A stretch of DNA of 64,000 nucleotides. It comes from Chitinophaga pollutisoli (GTDB lineage Bacteria; Bacteroidota; Bacteroidia; Chitinophagales; Chitinophagaceae). Below, in pieces: positions 54,645 to 63,492 of this stretch. The notes under the pieces were generated by a model. It was given only the letters and a program-made list of their open reading frames with translations. It had not been told where the DNA came from and did not search any database. The stretch covers positions 3,782,001-3,846,000 of the forward strand of contig NZ_CP149822.1 of the NCBI RefSeq assembly GCF_038396755.1. Direction: 5' to 3'. The translations under genes were made by a program, and so were the position numbers. Within the stretch, counting starts at the first letter, position 1. Every line of letters begins with the position of its first letter.

Positions 54645-55568
54645 TTATTCGCCCGAAGTGACCAGTTGCGCCAGCGCATCGGAGATGCGCGGGTAGGAGA
54701 ACTGGAAACCGGTAGACTGGATCTTCGCGGACGAGGCTTTCACGCTTTTGAGGACTTCCACGCTCATTTCGCCCATCGCCAGCTTGAGGGCGAAAGCGGG
54801 AACGTGTACCGTGACGAAGCTTTTCCCCTTAACGGTGCGCGCCAGCTGGGTCACGAGCTCCTGGTTGGTGACAGGGAAGGGCGCCACAGCGTTGTAGATA
54901 CCGCTCAGCTGGTCGTTGGCCAGAGCGTTATGGTAGAGGCGGACGAGGTCGTGGAGGTGGATCCAGGAAATGAATTGCTGGCCGCCGCCCATGACGGTGG
55001 CGAAGCCGAGGCGGACGGGCTTGATAAATTCCTTCAGGGCGCCGCCTTTATTGGATAATACGATACCAGTGCGGAAGATGATGACTTTTTTGCCGAGGGA
55101 TTCCATCTGGCGGACGCTGTTTTCCCAGGCCACGCAGGTGTTTCCGAGGTAATCGTTGGCCGGAGGGTCGGTTTCGGTGAAGTTTCTGCCCTGGAATTCG
55201 CCGTAGAACCCCGTTGCGGAGGCGCTTACGAAAGTCCTGACCTTGTTTTCGGTGCGGGAAAGCTGGTCGAACAGGAGTTGGGAAGATTGCACGCGGCTGT
55301 CGAGGATTTCCTGCTTGCGGGATGCGGTCCACCGCTTGTCGGCCACATTGGCCCCTGCCAGATGGATGATCTGGTCGGCTTCCTGCAGCGCGGCTGCATC
55401 CAGCGTTTGGGCGGAGGGGTCCCAGAGGGCGTATCGGAGGTTAGGGTGGTGGGGAGATCGCATCTTCCGCGTGTAGACGATAACGCGATAACCCCGTTCG
55501 AGGAGGAAGTCCGTCAGCGCCCTGCCTACCAGGCCGGTGCCGCCTGTTATCAAAACCGTGTCCATCAT
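54645..55568 (-). CDS. TIGR01777-family NAD-dependent epimerase
   Basis: A 307-residue extended short-chain dehydrogenase, start at the first of two ATGs at 55568. The cofactor motif TGGTGLVGRAL (8-18) and the patch LAGANVADKRW precede a C-terminal DUF1731-like region. Family members are often called cell-division-inhibitor-like or YfcH-like, without known substrate. No partner gene is evident. The 5' end faces the exported-protein gene at 55721. Confidence 0.88.
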   Translation of the reverse strand: MMDTVLITGGTGLVGRALTDFLLERGYRVIVYTRKMRSPHHPNLRYALWDPSAQTLDAAALQEADQIIHLAGANVADKRWTASRKQEILDSRVQSSQLLFDQLSRTENKVRTFVSASATGFYGEFQGRNFTETDPPANDYLGNTCVAWENSVRQMESLGKKVIIFRTGIVLSNKGGALKEFIKPVRLGFATVMGGGQQFISWIHLHDLVRLYHNALANDQLSGIYNAVAPFPVTNQELVTQLARTVKGKSFVTVHVPAFALKLAMGEMSVEVLKSVKASSAKIQSTGFQFSYPRISDALAQLVTSGE

Positions 55569-55720
55569 GATGAAAAGCCAGTTGTTCCTCCGTAAATTTA
55601 CACAATAAATTCCGGCATGTTCCTGCTACTTGGCAATAAGATATTTTTCATGTAGGTTTGAACCGGATCTATGCTAAAACCGCCGTATCAGGCGTTTATC
55701 CTGTAGATTACCTTAAACTT

Positions 55721-57240
55721 ATGCCCATGCGCTTCCGTCATATCCTCCCGTTTATCGCGCTGATGCTCTGCGCTTCCCTCGCCATGGCCCAGAAAATCAC
55801 CTACTCCGAGCCGGAAAGGGATGATTATAAAACCACCGAATTCGAAATCGTAGGCAGGGTTTCCGGAAACATCCTCGTGTATAAAGCCGACCGCGGCGAA
55901 TACAATATTTCGGTTTACGACAACGGGATGCAGCTGCTCGACCGCGTGAAGCTCGACTTCCTTCCCAAAAAACTGATCAGTGTCGACTTCGTGTCTTACC
56001 CCGAATTCTCGTACATGATCTACCAGTTCCAGCGGAAAGATGCGGTGTACAGCTTCGTGGGGCGCGTCAACGGGAAAGGGCAGTTCATGGAAGCCCCGCT
56101 CATGATCGATTCCACCCGCATCGGCTTCTATTCGAAAGAAAATAAAATCTACTCCGTAGAAACTTCGGAAGACAAAAACCGCATCCTCATTTATAAAATC
56201 AACCAGGATAAGGAAGACAACAACGTTTTCTATACTTTCCTGTACGACAGTTCCTTCAACCTCATCAACAACAGCCGCGTCAGCCTACCCATGGCGGGCA
56301 AGAAGCAGTTTCTCAATAATTTCAATCTCAACAACGACGGCGACCTGTTTTTCACCAAACTGGAAAGAGGCTCGGGGAGGATTACATCGTGAATGGCAGC
56401 GTGATCATTAAACGGGCGACCACAGACGCTTTCGAGACGTATCCATTCGAAAAGAAGGAATTGTTGCTGGACGAAGTGAAGCTCAAACTCGATAACCAGG
56501 ACAAACAGGCCCTGGTGACCGCCTTCTTCTACAAGCAGAAGCGCGGGAACGTGGAAGGGATGTACCTCATGCGGCTGGATTATGCGGGCAACCGGAAAGT
56601 GTTCGAGAAGGAGGTGGTGTTTACGCCCGAGCTGAAGCAGAAGGCGAAAGGCGATGCTTCCACCAATGCGGCTTTCAATGATTATTTCATCCGCAAGATC
56701 GTGAATACGTCCAACGGCGGTTTTATGCTGACGGCGGAATCTTATTATACAACTTCCCGCAGCCAGCCCTGGAACCGCTGGAATTACATGTATGGCGGTT
56801 ATGGTGGATATTATCCTTATTACTACTCGCCCTACAGCCCGTATTATTACAATCCCTACGGCTGGAACGACGGTCAGGGAACGCGGTACCACTACGATAA
56901 CATCGCGGTGCTGGCGTTCGACGAGCAGGGGGAACTGACGTTCAGCAACTTCGTGCACAAAAGCCAGTTCGACGACGGCGCGGATCTGTACCTGAGTTAT
57001 ATGCTTGTGAATGTGGGCAGCGAGCTGCGGTTCCTGTTCAACGAACTGGAGCGCCGGCAGTATGTGCTGACGGAGAATACCCTTGGCCCGGATGGGAAGG
57101 TGAGCCGCAAGCCCACGCTGCGGAATCTCGACAAGGGGTTTACCTGGATGCCCCGTTATGGCAAACAAATAAGTGGCCGGACGGTGCTCATCCCCTGTAT
57201 TTACAGGAATTATATTTGCTTTGCAAAAATTGACTTTTAA
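55721..57240 (+). pseudogene. Exported protein of unknown function, frameshifted
   Basis: Start at ATG 55721 with a signal peptide (FIALMLCASLAMAQ). The first frame ends at GDLFFTKLERGSGRITS, while the next frame gives DYIVNGSVIIKRATTDAF and continues to 57240. At GGGG (56374-56377) one extra G would join them as RGSGEDYIVNGSV. The joined product would be about 506 residues, mixed beta, with a tyrosine-rich segment (YGGYGGYYPYYYSPYSP) near residue 365. No family is recognised. The rest of both halves looks well conserved in codon pattern, so a base-calling contraction is likely. Confidence 0.8.
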
Positions 57241-57255
57241 CCCCACCTTTGCATC

Positions 57256-58236
57256 GTGATAAAGTTTTTCAGATCGGGCAACCCGCTGACGGTATTGCTG
57301 CTGTTCCTGTACATGTTGTTCATCAAGTTTTTCTACCTGCTTCATCCGTCGCCGTACCTGGCAGACGGGTCGGAAGGGTTGATGTATAAGCTATTGGTGG
57401 ACTGGCTGGAAGGGATGGTGGGGCCGAGCCCGTTCTTTTTCACGTTCCTGGCGCTGATGCTGCTTTTTCTCCAGGCGCTGCTGCTGACGCGCATTGTGAA
57501 CAATCACCGGTTGTTTGCGAAAGACAACTACCTGCCGGCGATGTGTTTCCTGTTACTGACGTCGCTTTTGCAGAGCTGGAACGTGTTTTCACCGGCTTTG
57601 ATCGTGAATACCGTGATGCTGTGGATATTTTCGAGCATAACGGACCTGTATATGCGTAATTCGGCGCGGGACGTGTCGTTCAACATCGGGTTTGCGCTGG
57701 GTATTTGCGGGCTGTTTTACTTTCCCGCAGTCTTGTTTGTGGCTTTGTTGTTCCTGAGCCTGCTGATTATGCGGGCGTTCAGGCTGGCGGAGTGGATCAT
57801 TGGGTTGTTGGGGATTATTTGTCCGTTTTACCTGTTGGGGACCTGGTTGTTTTTGACGAACCGGTGGGATATGATATCGGAGCTGGTCAATATCCGGGCG
57901 AATTTGCCGGTTATCACGGATTATAAGGTCTGGGGGGCGCTGATCGGGGGGATGTTGTTTTTTGTGGTGGGATGGTTGTTGTTGCAGCGTACGTTCAAGA
58001 AGATGCTGATCCAGGGGCGGAAGATATGGGCTACGGTGGTGATTTATGCATTGGTGGCGATGTTGCTGCCGTTGTTCAGCGGGCACTTTTCGGCGACGTA
58101 TTGGGTGTTGGCGGTGATGCCGGTGTCGTTATTCGCGGCGAACGTCTTCTGGTCGGTAACCAACAATACGATTGCCAATGCAATACACATGCTGGTGATC
58201 GCATATGTTATTATTATGCAATACTTTAGCCATTAA
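57256..58236 (+). CDS. Integral membrane protein, DUF6427-like
   Basis: A 326-residue protein starting at GTG 57256, with about nine membrane helices and few charged residues. The N-terminus MIKFFRSGNPLTVLLLFLYM and the overall helix layout fit the Bacteroidota DUF6427 group. No function is known. It lies 15 bases after the exported-protein gene and may be co-transcribed; a link to envelope processes is plausible only. Confidence 0.75.
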   Translation: MIKFFRSGNPLTVLLLFLYMLFIKFFYLLHPSPYLADGSEGLMYKLLVDWLEGMVGPSPFFFTFLALMLLFLQALLLTRIVNNHRLFAKDNYLPAMCFLLLTSLLQSWNVFSPALIVNTVMLWIFSSITDLYMRNSARDVSFNIGFALGICGLFYFPAVLFVALLFLSLLIMRAFRLAEWIIGLLGIICPFYLLGTWLFLTNRWDMISELVNIRANLPVITDYKVWGALIGGMLFFVVGWLLLQRTFKKMLIQGRKIWATVVIYALVAMLLPLFSGHFSATYWVLAVMPVSLFAANVFWSVTNNTIANAIHMLVIAYVIIMQYFSH

Positions 58237-58285
58237 GGGGGAGAAGGGGAGGTTGTTAGTGGAATCATAAATCTGATGAGTGGTG

Positions 58286-58316
58286 ATTGTAAATTCCCCA
58301 ATGGTCAGTAATTTTG
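58286..58316 (+). promoter_or_regulatory. purQ promoter
   Basis: TAATTTTG (58309-58316) is an exact -7 box. ATTG (58286-58289) resembles the -33 element at a spacing of 19 bases. The predicted transcription start is about 30 bases before the purQ ATG. Confidence 0.55.
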
Positions 58317-58351
58317 TTCTTTCCTTGAGAAATATTCAAACAAATAAATAA

Positions 58352-59044
58352 ATGAAATTCGGAGTTGTTACGTTTCCCGGTTCTAATTGCGACCAAGATA
58401 TGATCGACGCGCTGCGTACGGATCTGAACCAGGAAGTGATCAGCCTTTGGCACAAAGACAGGGATTTGAGCATGTTTACTACGGAAGACTGCATTTTGAT
58501 CCCTGGTGGTTTTTCCTATGGCGACTATCTGCGTTGCGGAGCGATTGCCAAGTTCAGCCCCATGATGCAGAGCGTGGTGGAGTTTGCGAACAAAGGCGGC
58601 CGTGTGATCGGCGTATGTAACGGCTTCCAGATTCTGTGCGAGGCGGGTTTGCTTCCGGGCGCCCTGCTGAAGAATGAGAACCAGCAGTTCGTTTGCAAGA
58701 ACGTGTTTATCAAGAGCGAGAATACCGCTGCTTCCCTCACGAAGGAAGTAACCGGCCGCGCGCTGATGATCCCGGTTGCGCATGGCGAGGGGCGTTATTA
58801 TGCGGATGAGGCTACGCTGGACGAGCTGTTTGCAAATAACCAGGTGATTTTCCGTTATTGCGATGAGTTTGGCAACATTGTTGATTCTGCTAATCCGAAC
58901 GGCGCCATCCGCAACATCGCGGGGATTTGTAATAAAGAAAGAAATGTTTTCGGAATGATGCCGCACCCCGAGCGGGCTACCAGCGAAGTGCTGGGCAACC
59001 GCGACGGCCAGCTGATCTTCCAAAGCCTTATAAACAATAACTAG
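58352..59044 (+). CDS. purQ: Phosphoribosylformylglycinamidine synthase, glutaminase subunit PurQ
   Basis: Glutamine amidotransferase subunit supplying ammonia for FGAR amidation in purine synthesis. The 230 residues contain the class I triad: nucleophile Cys in GVCNGFQ (C89), with His and Glu in MMPHPERATS near 203-205. The N-terminal VVTFPGSNCDQD is typical of the free-standing PurQ. The synthetase PurL and PurS partners are not in the window. Confidence 0.95.
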   Translation: MKFGVVTFPGSNCDQDMIDALRTDLNQEVISLWHKDRDLSMFTTEDCILIPGGFSYGDYLRCGAIAKFSPMMQSVVEFANKGGRVIGVCNGFQILCEAGLLPGALLKNENQQFVCKNVFIKSENTAASLTKEVTGRALMIPVAHGEGRYYADEATLDELFANNQVIFRYCDEFGNIVDSANPNGAIRNIAGICNKERNVFGMMPHPERATSEVLGNRDGQLIFQSLINNN

Positions 59045-59095
59045 GCGCAAGGCCTGGTCGAATAACCATCAAACCAACCAATTAAAGAAAGAATT

Positions 59096-59545
59096 ATGAA
59101 AAAATTGCTCGTTGCCATCATGCTCTTCGCGCTGCCGGCCCTGGCCTTTGCGCAAGACCCCGTTAAATGGGAATTCACTTCCAAAAAAGTGAGCGCTACC
59201 GAATACGAAGTGATCGCCAAAGCCACGATCGACGGCGGCTGGCACCTCTATGCCCAGGAAGCCGGCGAAGGTCCGGTTCCCACCTCCTTCAAGTTCGCGA
59301 AGAACCCCCTCGTTACGCCCAAAGGCAAAGTGACCGAATCCGGTAAACTGCACAAAGCTTTCGACAAGAACTTCAACTCCGAACTGAAATACTACGAAAA
59401 CACCGTTTCCTTTATCCAGAAAGTAACCGTAAAAGGTAAAGCGGTGACCAAAGTGAAAGGCTCCGTGGAATTCATGGTTTGCGACGACCATCAGTGCCTT
59501 CCGCCGACTGAAGTGGAATTCGCCGTGAACGTGGGTGGTAAATAA
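59096..59545 (+). CDS. Free-standing DsbD N-terminal-like periplasmic domain
   Basis: A 149-residue exported protein with signal peptide (LLVAIMLFALPALAFAQ). The fold pattern matches the immunoglobulin-like alpha domain of DsbD. It keeps the characteristic cysteine pair in FMVCDDHQCLPPTE (about residues 127-132), which in E. coli passes electrons to periplasmic partners. It lies directly upstream of the full DsbD, whose own alpha domain lacks these cysteines, so it probably works as a separate electron carrier for the same pathway. Confidence 0.85.
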   Translation: MKKLLVAIMLFALPALAFAQDPVKWEFTSKKVSATEYEVIAKATIDGGWHLYAQEAGEGPVPTSFKFAKNPLVTPKGKVTESGKLHKAFDKNFNSELKYYENTVSFIQKVTVKGKAVTKVKGSVEFMVCDDHQCLPPTEVEFAVNVGGK

Positions 59546-59571
59546 TCCGGATTTCAACACATTTTCATAGG

Positions 59572-59605
59572 AACGAGTTCTTTCAACCCGAAAGAACTCG
59601 TTTTT
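59572..59605 (+). terminator. Terminator between the DsbD-alpha gene and dsbD
   Basis: Thirteen-bp stem AACGAGTTCTTTC (59572-59584) with GAAAGAACTCGTT (59590-59602) and loop AACCC, then Ts. It suggests that the two genes are not one simple transcript. Confidence 0.88.
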
Positions 59606-59645
59606 GCATTATGCATTAATACATTCTGTTAAGTCTATCGTACAT

Positions 59646-61673
59646 ATGAAGTATATCGTATCGTTGATGTCCGCATTCCTGCTGCTTTTCGGCACCGCCG
59701 CCGTAGCCCAGGAGCCGGAAGCCACTCCAGTTCACGCCAAATGGGAATTCTCCGCGGAGAAAAAGGCGCCGGGAGAATTTATCTTGAAATTCAAAGCTAA
59801 AATAGACCAGGGTTGGAAACTCATGGCCGCCTCCATGGGCGACGATGATCCCAATACCCGCATCGTTTTCGACAGCCTCAGCGATTCCCGCGCCGCCATC
59901 CAGGCCCTCGCGGACGTGAAAGCGCCCCTCAGCGCCCAGGAGCCCCTGCTCGATAACATGGAAATCAAATACTTCGAAAACGAAGCCGAAGTAACCGCCA
60001 CCATCAAATACAACTCCGATTCCATCAAGAATCTCCGTGGTAACGTTACTTACTTCGTGCTCAAAGGCGAGGAAATCCTCCCGGAAGAAGCGCCCTTCAC
60101 TTTCGTGGCGGACGCCGCCGGCAACCTCACCGGTGAAGAAGGCGGCCTCAAAGCCGACGCCGCCATCGCAGAAAGGATCGACCGCAAAGCCGTGGACCTC
60201 AAAAATCCCGTCATGAAAGTAGGAGACATCGGTAAGGAAGGCAATTCCAACCCCTGGCTCATCTTCATTTTCGGCGTCATCGGCGGTTTGCTCGCACTGG
60301 TTACCCCCTGCGTGTTCCCCATGATCCCGCTGACGGTTTCGTTTTTCACCAAATCGGCGCAGGACAAGAAAAAAGGGATCACCAGCGCAGTAACTTACGG
60401 TTTCTTCATTTTCCTCATTTACCTCGCCGTGAGCCTGCCCTTCCACCTGCTCAGCTCCGCGGATCCCGCCATTTTCAATAACATCAGCACCAACGTGTGG
60501 CTGAACGTGATCTTCTTCGCCGTGTTCGTCGTGTTCGCATTGTCGTTCTTCGGTCTCTTCGAAATCACCCTGCCCAGCAGCCTCGCCAGCAAAACCGATT
60601 CCAAAGCTGACAAGAGCAGCATCATCGGTATTTTCTTCATGGCGCTCACCCTGGTAGTGGTATCGTTCAGCTGCACCGGCCCGATCCTTGGCACCCTGCT
60701 GGCCAGCGCCGGCTCCGCCGGAAGCACCAACGGCGCATGGATGCTGACCGCCGGCCTCGCCGGTTTCGGCGTGTCCCTCGGCCTGCCTTTCGCCCTGTTC
60801 GCCCTGTTCCCGAACTGGCTCAACTCGCTGCCCAAGTCCGGCGGTTGGCTCACCTCCGTTAAAGTGGTGCTCGGTTTCATCGAACTGGCCCTCGCCGTGA
60901 AGTTCCTCTCCAATGCAGACCTCGTGATGCACTGGGGCATCCTACACCGCGAAACATTCTTCCTCATCTGGATCATCATCGGCCTGCTCACCACGCTGTA
61001 TCTCTTCGGGGTCATCAAATTCCCGCACGACAGCCCGATCAAGAAGCTCGGCAAAGTCCGCATCTTCTTCGGTATCCTGTTCGCCGCGTTTACCTTGTAC
61101 CTTATCCCGGGCATCACCAATACCAAGTATTCCCGTATCAAACTGATGAGCGGTTTCGCGCCGCCCATGTCTTACAGCTGGTACGGCAACAACGCCCACG
61201 AAAACGGCGCTGTGGAACCCGATGTGATGAACGATTATTTCAAGGCCCTGGCTCTCGCCAAAGAGAAAAACAAGCCCGTCATGATCGACTTCACCGGTTG
61301 GGCCTGCGTGAACTGCCGCAATATGGAAGAAAACGTATGGACCGATCCTGAGGTGCACTCCCTCATACAGGATAACTTCGTGCTCGTATCGCTCTACACT
61401 GACGACCGCAAGAAGCTCCCCGAGGAAGAACAATTCAAATACACGCATGCCGAAGGCTGGTCCAAAAAGATCGTGACCGTTGGCGACCACTGGGCTACTT
61501 TCCAGCGCGTGAACTTCATTAACCAGTCGCAGCCCCTGTACGTGCTCATTACGCCCGACGAGCAGCTGCTGACCTGGCCCGTGGCTTACGAACCCGATAT
61601 CCAGAAATATGCGGATTGGCTGAAAGCCGGTCTGGAAGGCTGGAAGAAGGTGAACGCCACCGCCACCAAATAA
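59646..61673 (+). CDS. dsbD: Thiol:disulfide interchange protein DsbD
   Basis: A 675-residue membrane reductase transferring electrons from cytoplasmic thioredoxin to the periplasm. Start at ATG 59646 gives a signal peptide (LMSAFLLLFGTAAVAQ). The order is an N-terminal alpha-like domain without the usual cysteines (YFVLKGEEILPEEA), then the CcdA-type membrane core with cysteines in LVTPCVFPMIPL and SFSCTGPILG. A C-terminal thioredoxin domain follows with WACVNCRNMEENVW near residue 555. The missing alpha cysteines and the adjacent free-standing domain form a split arrangement. Confidence 0.92.
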   Translation: MKYIVSLMSAFLLLFGTAAVAQEPEATPVHAKWEFSAEKKAPGEFILKFKAKIDQGWKLMAASMGDDDPNTRIVFDSLSDSRAAIQALADVKAPLSAQEPLLDNMEIKYFENEAEVTATIKYNSDSIKNLRGNVTYFVLKGEEILPEEAPFTFVADAAGNLTGEEGGLKADAAIAERIDRKAVDLKNPVMKVGDIGKEGNSNPWLIFIFGVIGGLLALVTPCVFPMIPLTVSFFTKSAQDKKKGITSAVTYGFFIFLIYLAVSLPFHLLSSADPAIFNNISTNVWLNVIFFAVFVVFALSFFGLFEITLPSSLASKTDSKADKSSIIGIFFMALTLVVVSFSCTGPILGTLLASAGSAGSTNGAWMLTAGLAGFGVSLGLPFALFALFPNWLNSLPKSGGWLTSVKVVLGFIELALAVKFLSNADLVMHWGILHRETFFLIWIIIGLLTTLYLFGVIKFPHDSPIKKLGKVRIFFGILFAAFTLYLIPGITNTKYSRIKLMSGFAPPMSYSWYGNNAHENGAVEPDVMNDYFKALALAKEKNKPVMIDFTGWACVNCRNMEENVWTDPEVHSLIQDNFVLVSLYTDDRKKLPEEEQFKYTHAEGWSKKIVTVGDHWATFQRVNFINQSQPLYVLITPDEQLLTWPVAYEPDIQKYADWLKAGLEGWKKVNATATK

Positions 61674-61692
61674 TCCGTTCTCCGGAATATGT

Positions 61693-61727
61693 AAAAGGAC
61701 GCCTCCGCAAGGGGGCGTCCTTTTTTT
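61693..61727. terminator. Terminator between dsbD and the convergent lipoprotein gene
   Basis: Stem AAAAGGACGCC (61693-61703) with GGCGTCCTTTT (61714-61724), extended by three inner pairs to a 4-base loop, then more Ts. Works on both strands. Confidence 0.88.
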
Positions 61728-61750
61728 ATGGTCACATTTTCGAACTGTTG

Positions 61751-62644
61751 TCAGTAAAGCGGTTCGCCGCAACCGCGGAAGGTTTTACCGTCGACCGTGA
61801 GGGTTACGGTGAAGGGGTGTTTCTTGTCCGCGTCGTCGGTACAAACCACATTGTCGAACTTCGCCGTAAGGGTGTGAGAGCCGGATCTCGTCGTAAAAAT
61901 GGTAGCGTCGTTATCGCCCTTTTGCGCATCGGCCGCCGGGAATTCAATCACATTTTCACCATAATTGCCGGTATAGATGATCTTTTTATGCGGGATCACG
62001 GCCAGCCACCAACCGGGCTCACTGCCTACGGCCCAGTGCGAGGCGCCTTGCCGGCGCATCTCATTGGCTTTGGGGCTGAGGTCTTTCCGGTCGATACGCA
62101 AAGCGGCGTCGGCCCGCTGGACCAACTGGTTGACTTCGGCGGCGCTGAAGCGATAGTCGTTTTTTCCGAAAGGTGACTTATAAGGCGTGATGGCGGCGGC
62201 TTCCAGGGCGGGGAGGTCGGCCGCGGAGCGGCTTTCGGCGCCCAGCAATGTATCCTGGTCGAAATAGAACGTGTTTTCGGTAACGCCTTTCGGGGTAGTG
62301 ATCAATTCGCGGAGCATTTTCACCTGTACGGTCACCGTATCAAGGTAAAACCAGGTTTCGATGCTGGAATCGCCCGGAGGGCCTTCAGGGAAGATGTAGA
62401 AACGGATGGGCGTGTCTTTTCCGGAATATAAACCAATAAGCCCGGCGGAATTATCGCCGTTGACGAAGTTGTGGGCAGCCATCATCTTGTTGGTGACGGT
62501 TTTTTCGTCGATACTGGATACATAGGTACTGATCGCCGAAATCCGGGAAGCTTCCGCAGCCTCGGCTTCGGCTTTCTTTTCCCCGCCGCCCGCGCAGGCG
62601 GTCAGCAAAGCCATGACAGGGAATAATAAAACATATGGTTTCAT
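61751..62644 (-). CDS. Lipoprotein with COG3650-like C-terminal domain
   Basis: A 297-residue protein, start set at ATG 62644 (MKPYVLLFPVMALLTAC) to give a clean lipobox LTAC with cysteine at residue 17. The upstream extension of the open frame is basic and lacks a signal. The C-terminal 100 residues contain GSEPGWWLAVIPHKKIIYTG and VCTDDADKKHPFTVTLT, a pattern I associate with the COG3650 family of small envelope proteins. The N-terminal half is unassigned. Function unknown. Confidence 0.75.
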   Translation of the reverse strand: MKPYVLLFPVMALLTACAGGGEKKAEAEAAEASRISAISTYVSSIDEKTVTNKMMAAHNFVNGDNSAGLIGLYSGKDTPIRFYIFPEGPPGDSSIETWFYLDTVTVQVKMLRELITTPKGVTENTFYFDQDTLLGAESRSAADLPALEAAAITPYKSPFGKNDYRFSAAEVNQLVQRADAALRIDRKDLSPKANEMRRQGASHWAVGSEPGWWLAVIPHKKIIYTGNYGENVIEFPAADAQKGDNDATIFTTRSGSHTLTAKFDNVVCTDDADKKHPFTVTLTVDGKTFRGCGEPLY

Positions 62645-62759
62645 AAGGAATGTTTTAAAAACGGCCAAAGTACGCGAAAGCCGTGCCAGTTTCAAATGGC
62701 TGTTGGCGCTCAGTAAGTTAGCTTTTTTATGGATAACAGCGGGCCAGGGCAAAGGGTTC

Positions 62760-62781
62760 GCTTCAAAATTGCTTCAAATTT
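62760..62781 (+). promoter_or_regulatory. 11-bp tandem direct repeat upstream of the response regulator
   Basis: GCTTCAAAATT (62760-62770) is directly followed by GCTTCAAATTT (62771-62781), 10 of 11 identical. OmpR/PhoB-family regulators often bind such 11-bp tandem sites. It lies just before the -7 box of the downstream regulator gene, suggesting autoregulation. Confidence 0.5.
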
Positions 62782-62786
62782 GTGCG

Positions 62787-62794
62787 TAATTTTG
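62787..62794 (+). promoter_or_regulatory. -7 box of the response regulator gene
   Basis: TAATTTTG is an exact TAnnTTTG match ending 7 bases before the start codon, so the transcript would be nearly leaderless. Confidence 0.5.
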
Positions 62795-62801
62795 CCTGAT
62801 T

Positions 62802-63485
62802 ATGAAAGTCTTGCTGATTGAAGACAATGTGGAGCTGGCCAGCAGCATCTCGGCGTTTCTGGCCCGCGAGGGGTATATCTGCGAAGTAAGCTACAATATG
62901 CGCGATGCGCTGGACAAGCTGATTTCCTTCCAGTACGACTGCGTGCTGCTCGACATCATGCTGCCAGATGGCAACGGGCTGGAGATCCTCCGGTTTATGC
63001 GCAAAGACCAGGTGCATAGCCCGGTCCTCATCCTTTCCGCCAAAAATTCGCTGGACGACAAGATCATCGGGCTGGAAGAAGGGGCCGACGACTACCTGAC
63101 GAAGCCCTTCCACATGCCGGAACTCAATGCCCGCCTCCGGGCCATTTACCGGCGGAAGAAGCTCAATGGCAGCAATATTATCGCTTTCAACGAAATCACC
63201 CTCAACATCGACACTTTCGAAGCCTGGGTCAACGGCACGATGCTGGACATGACGCGCAAGGAATTCGACCTGCTGATGTATTTCATGGTCAACAAGAACA
63301 GGGTGCTGTCGCGCCAGTCGATCGCCGCGCATCTCTGGGGCGATTACACCGATAACCTTTCCAATTTCGACTTCGTATACCAGCATGTGAAGAACATCCG
63401 CAAGAAAATCAGCGCCGCCAACGGCACCGATTACATCGGCACGGTGTACGGGCTGGGGTATAAATTCAATACATCCCGTCAATAA
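62802..63485 (+). CDS. OmpR/PhoB-family response regulator
   Basis: A 227-residue regulator. The receiver domain (1-115) has the acidic pair in LLIEDNVEL, phospho-acceptor aspartate in CVLLDIMLPDGNG (D51) and lysine in DYLTKPFHMPEL. The C-terminal winged helix has NTFEAWVNG-type strand, MTRKEFDLLMYFM and YGLGYKF. The histidine-kinase gene begins 7 bases later, so they form one two-component system. Direct repeats upstream may be its own binding site. Signal unknown. Confidence 0.92.
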   Translation: MKVLLIEDNVELASSISAFLAREGYICEVSYNMRDALDKLISFQYDCVLLDIMLPDGNGLEILRFMRKDQVHSPVLILSAKNSLDDKIIGLEEGADDYLTKPFHMPELNARLRAIYRRKKLNGSNIIAFNEITLNIDTFEAWVNGTMLDMTRKEFDLLMYFMVNKNRVLSRQSIAAHLWGDYTDNLSNFDFVYQHVKNIRKKISAANGTDYIGTVYGLGYKFNTSRQ

Positions 63486-63492
63486 CAACGCC

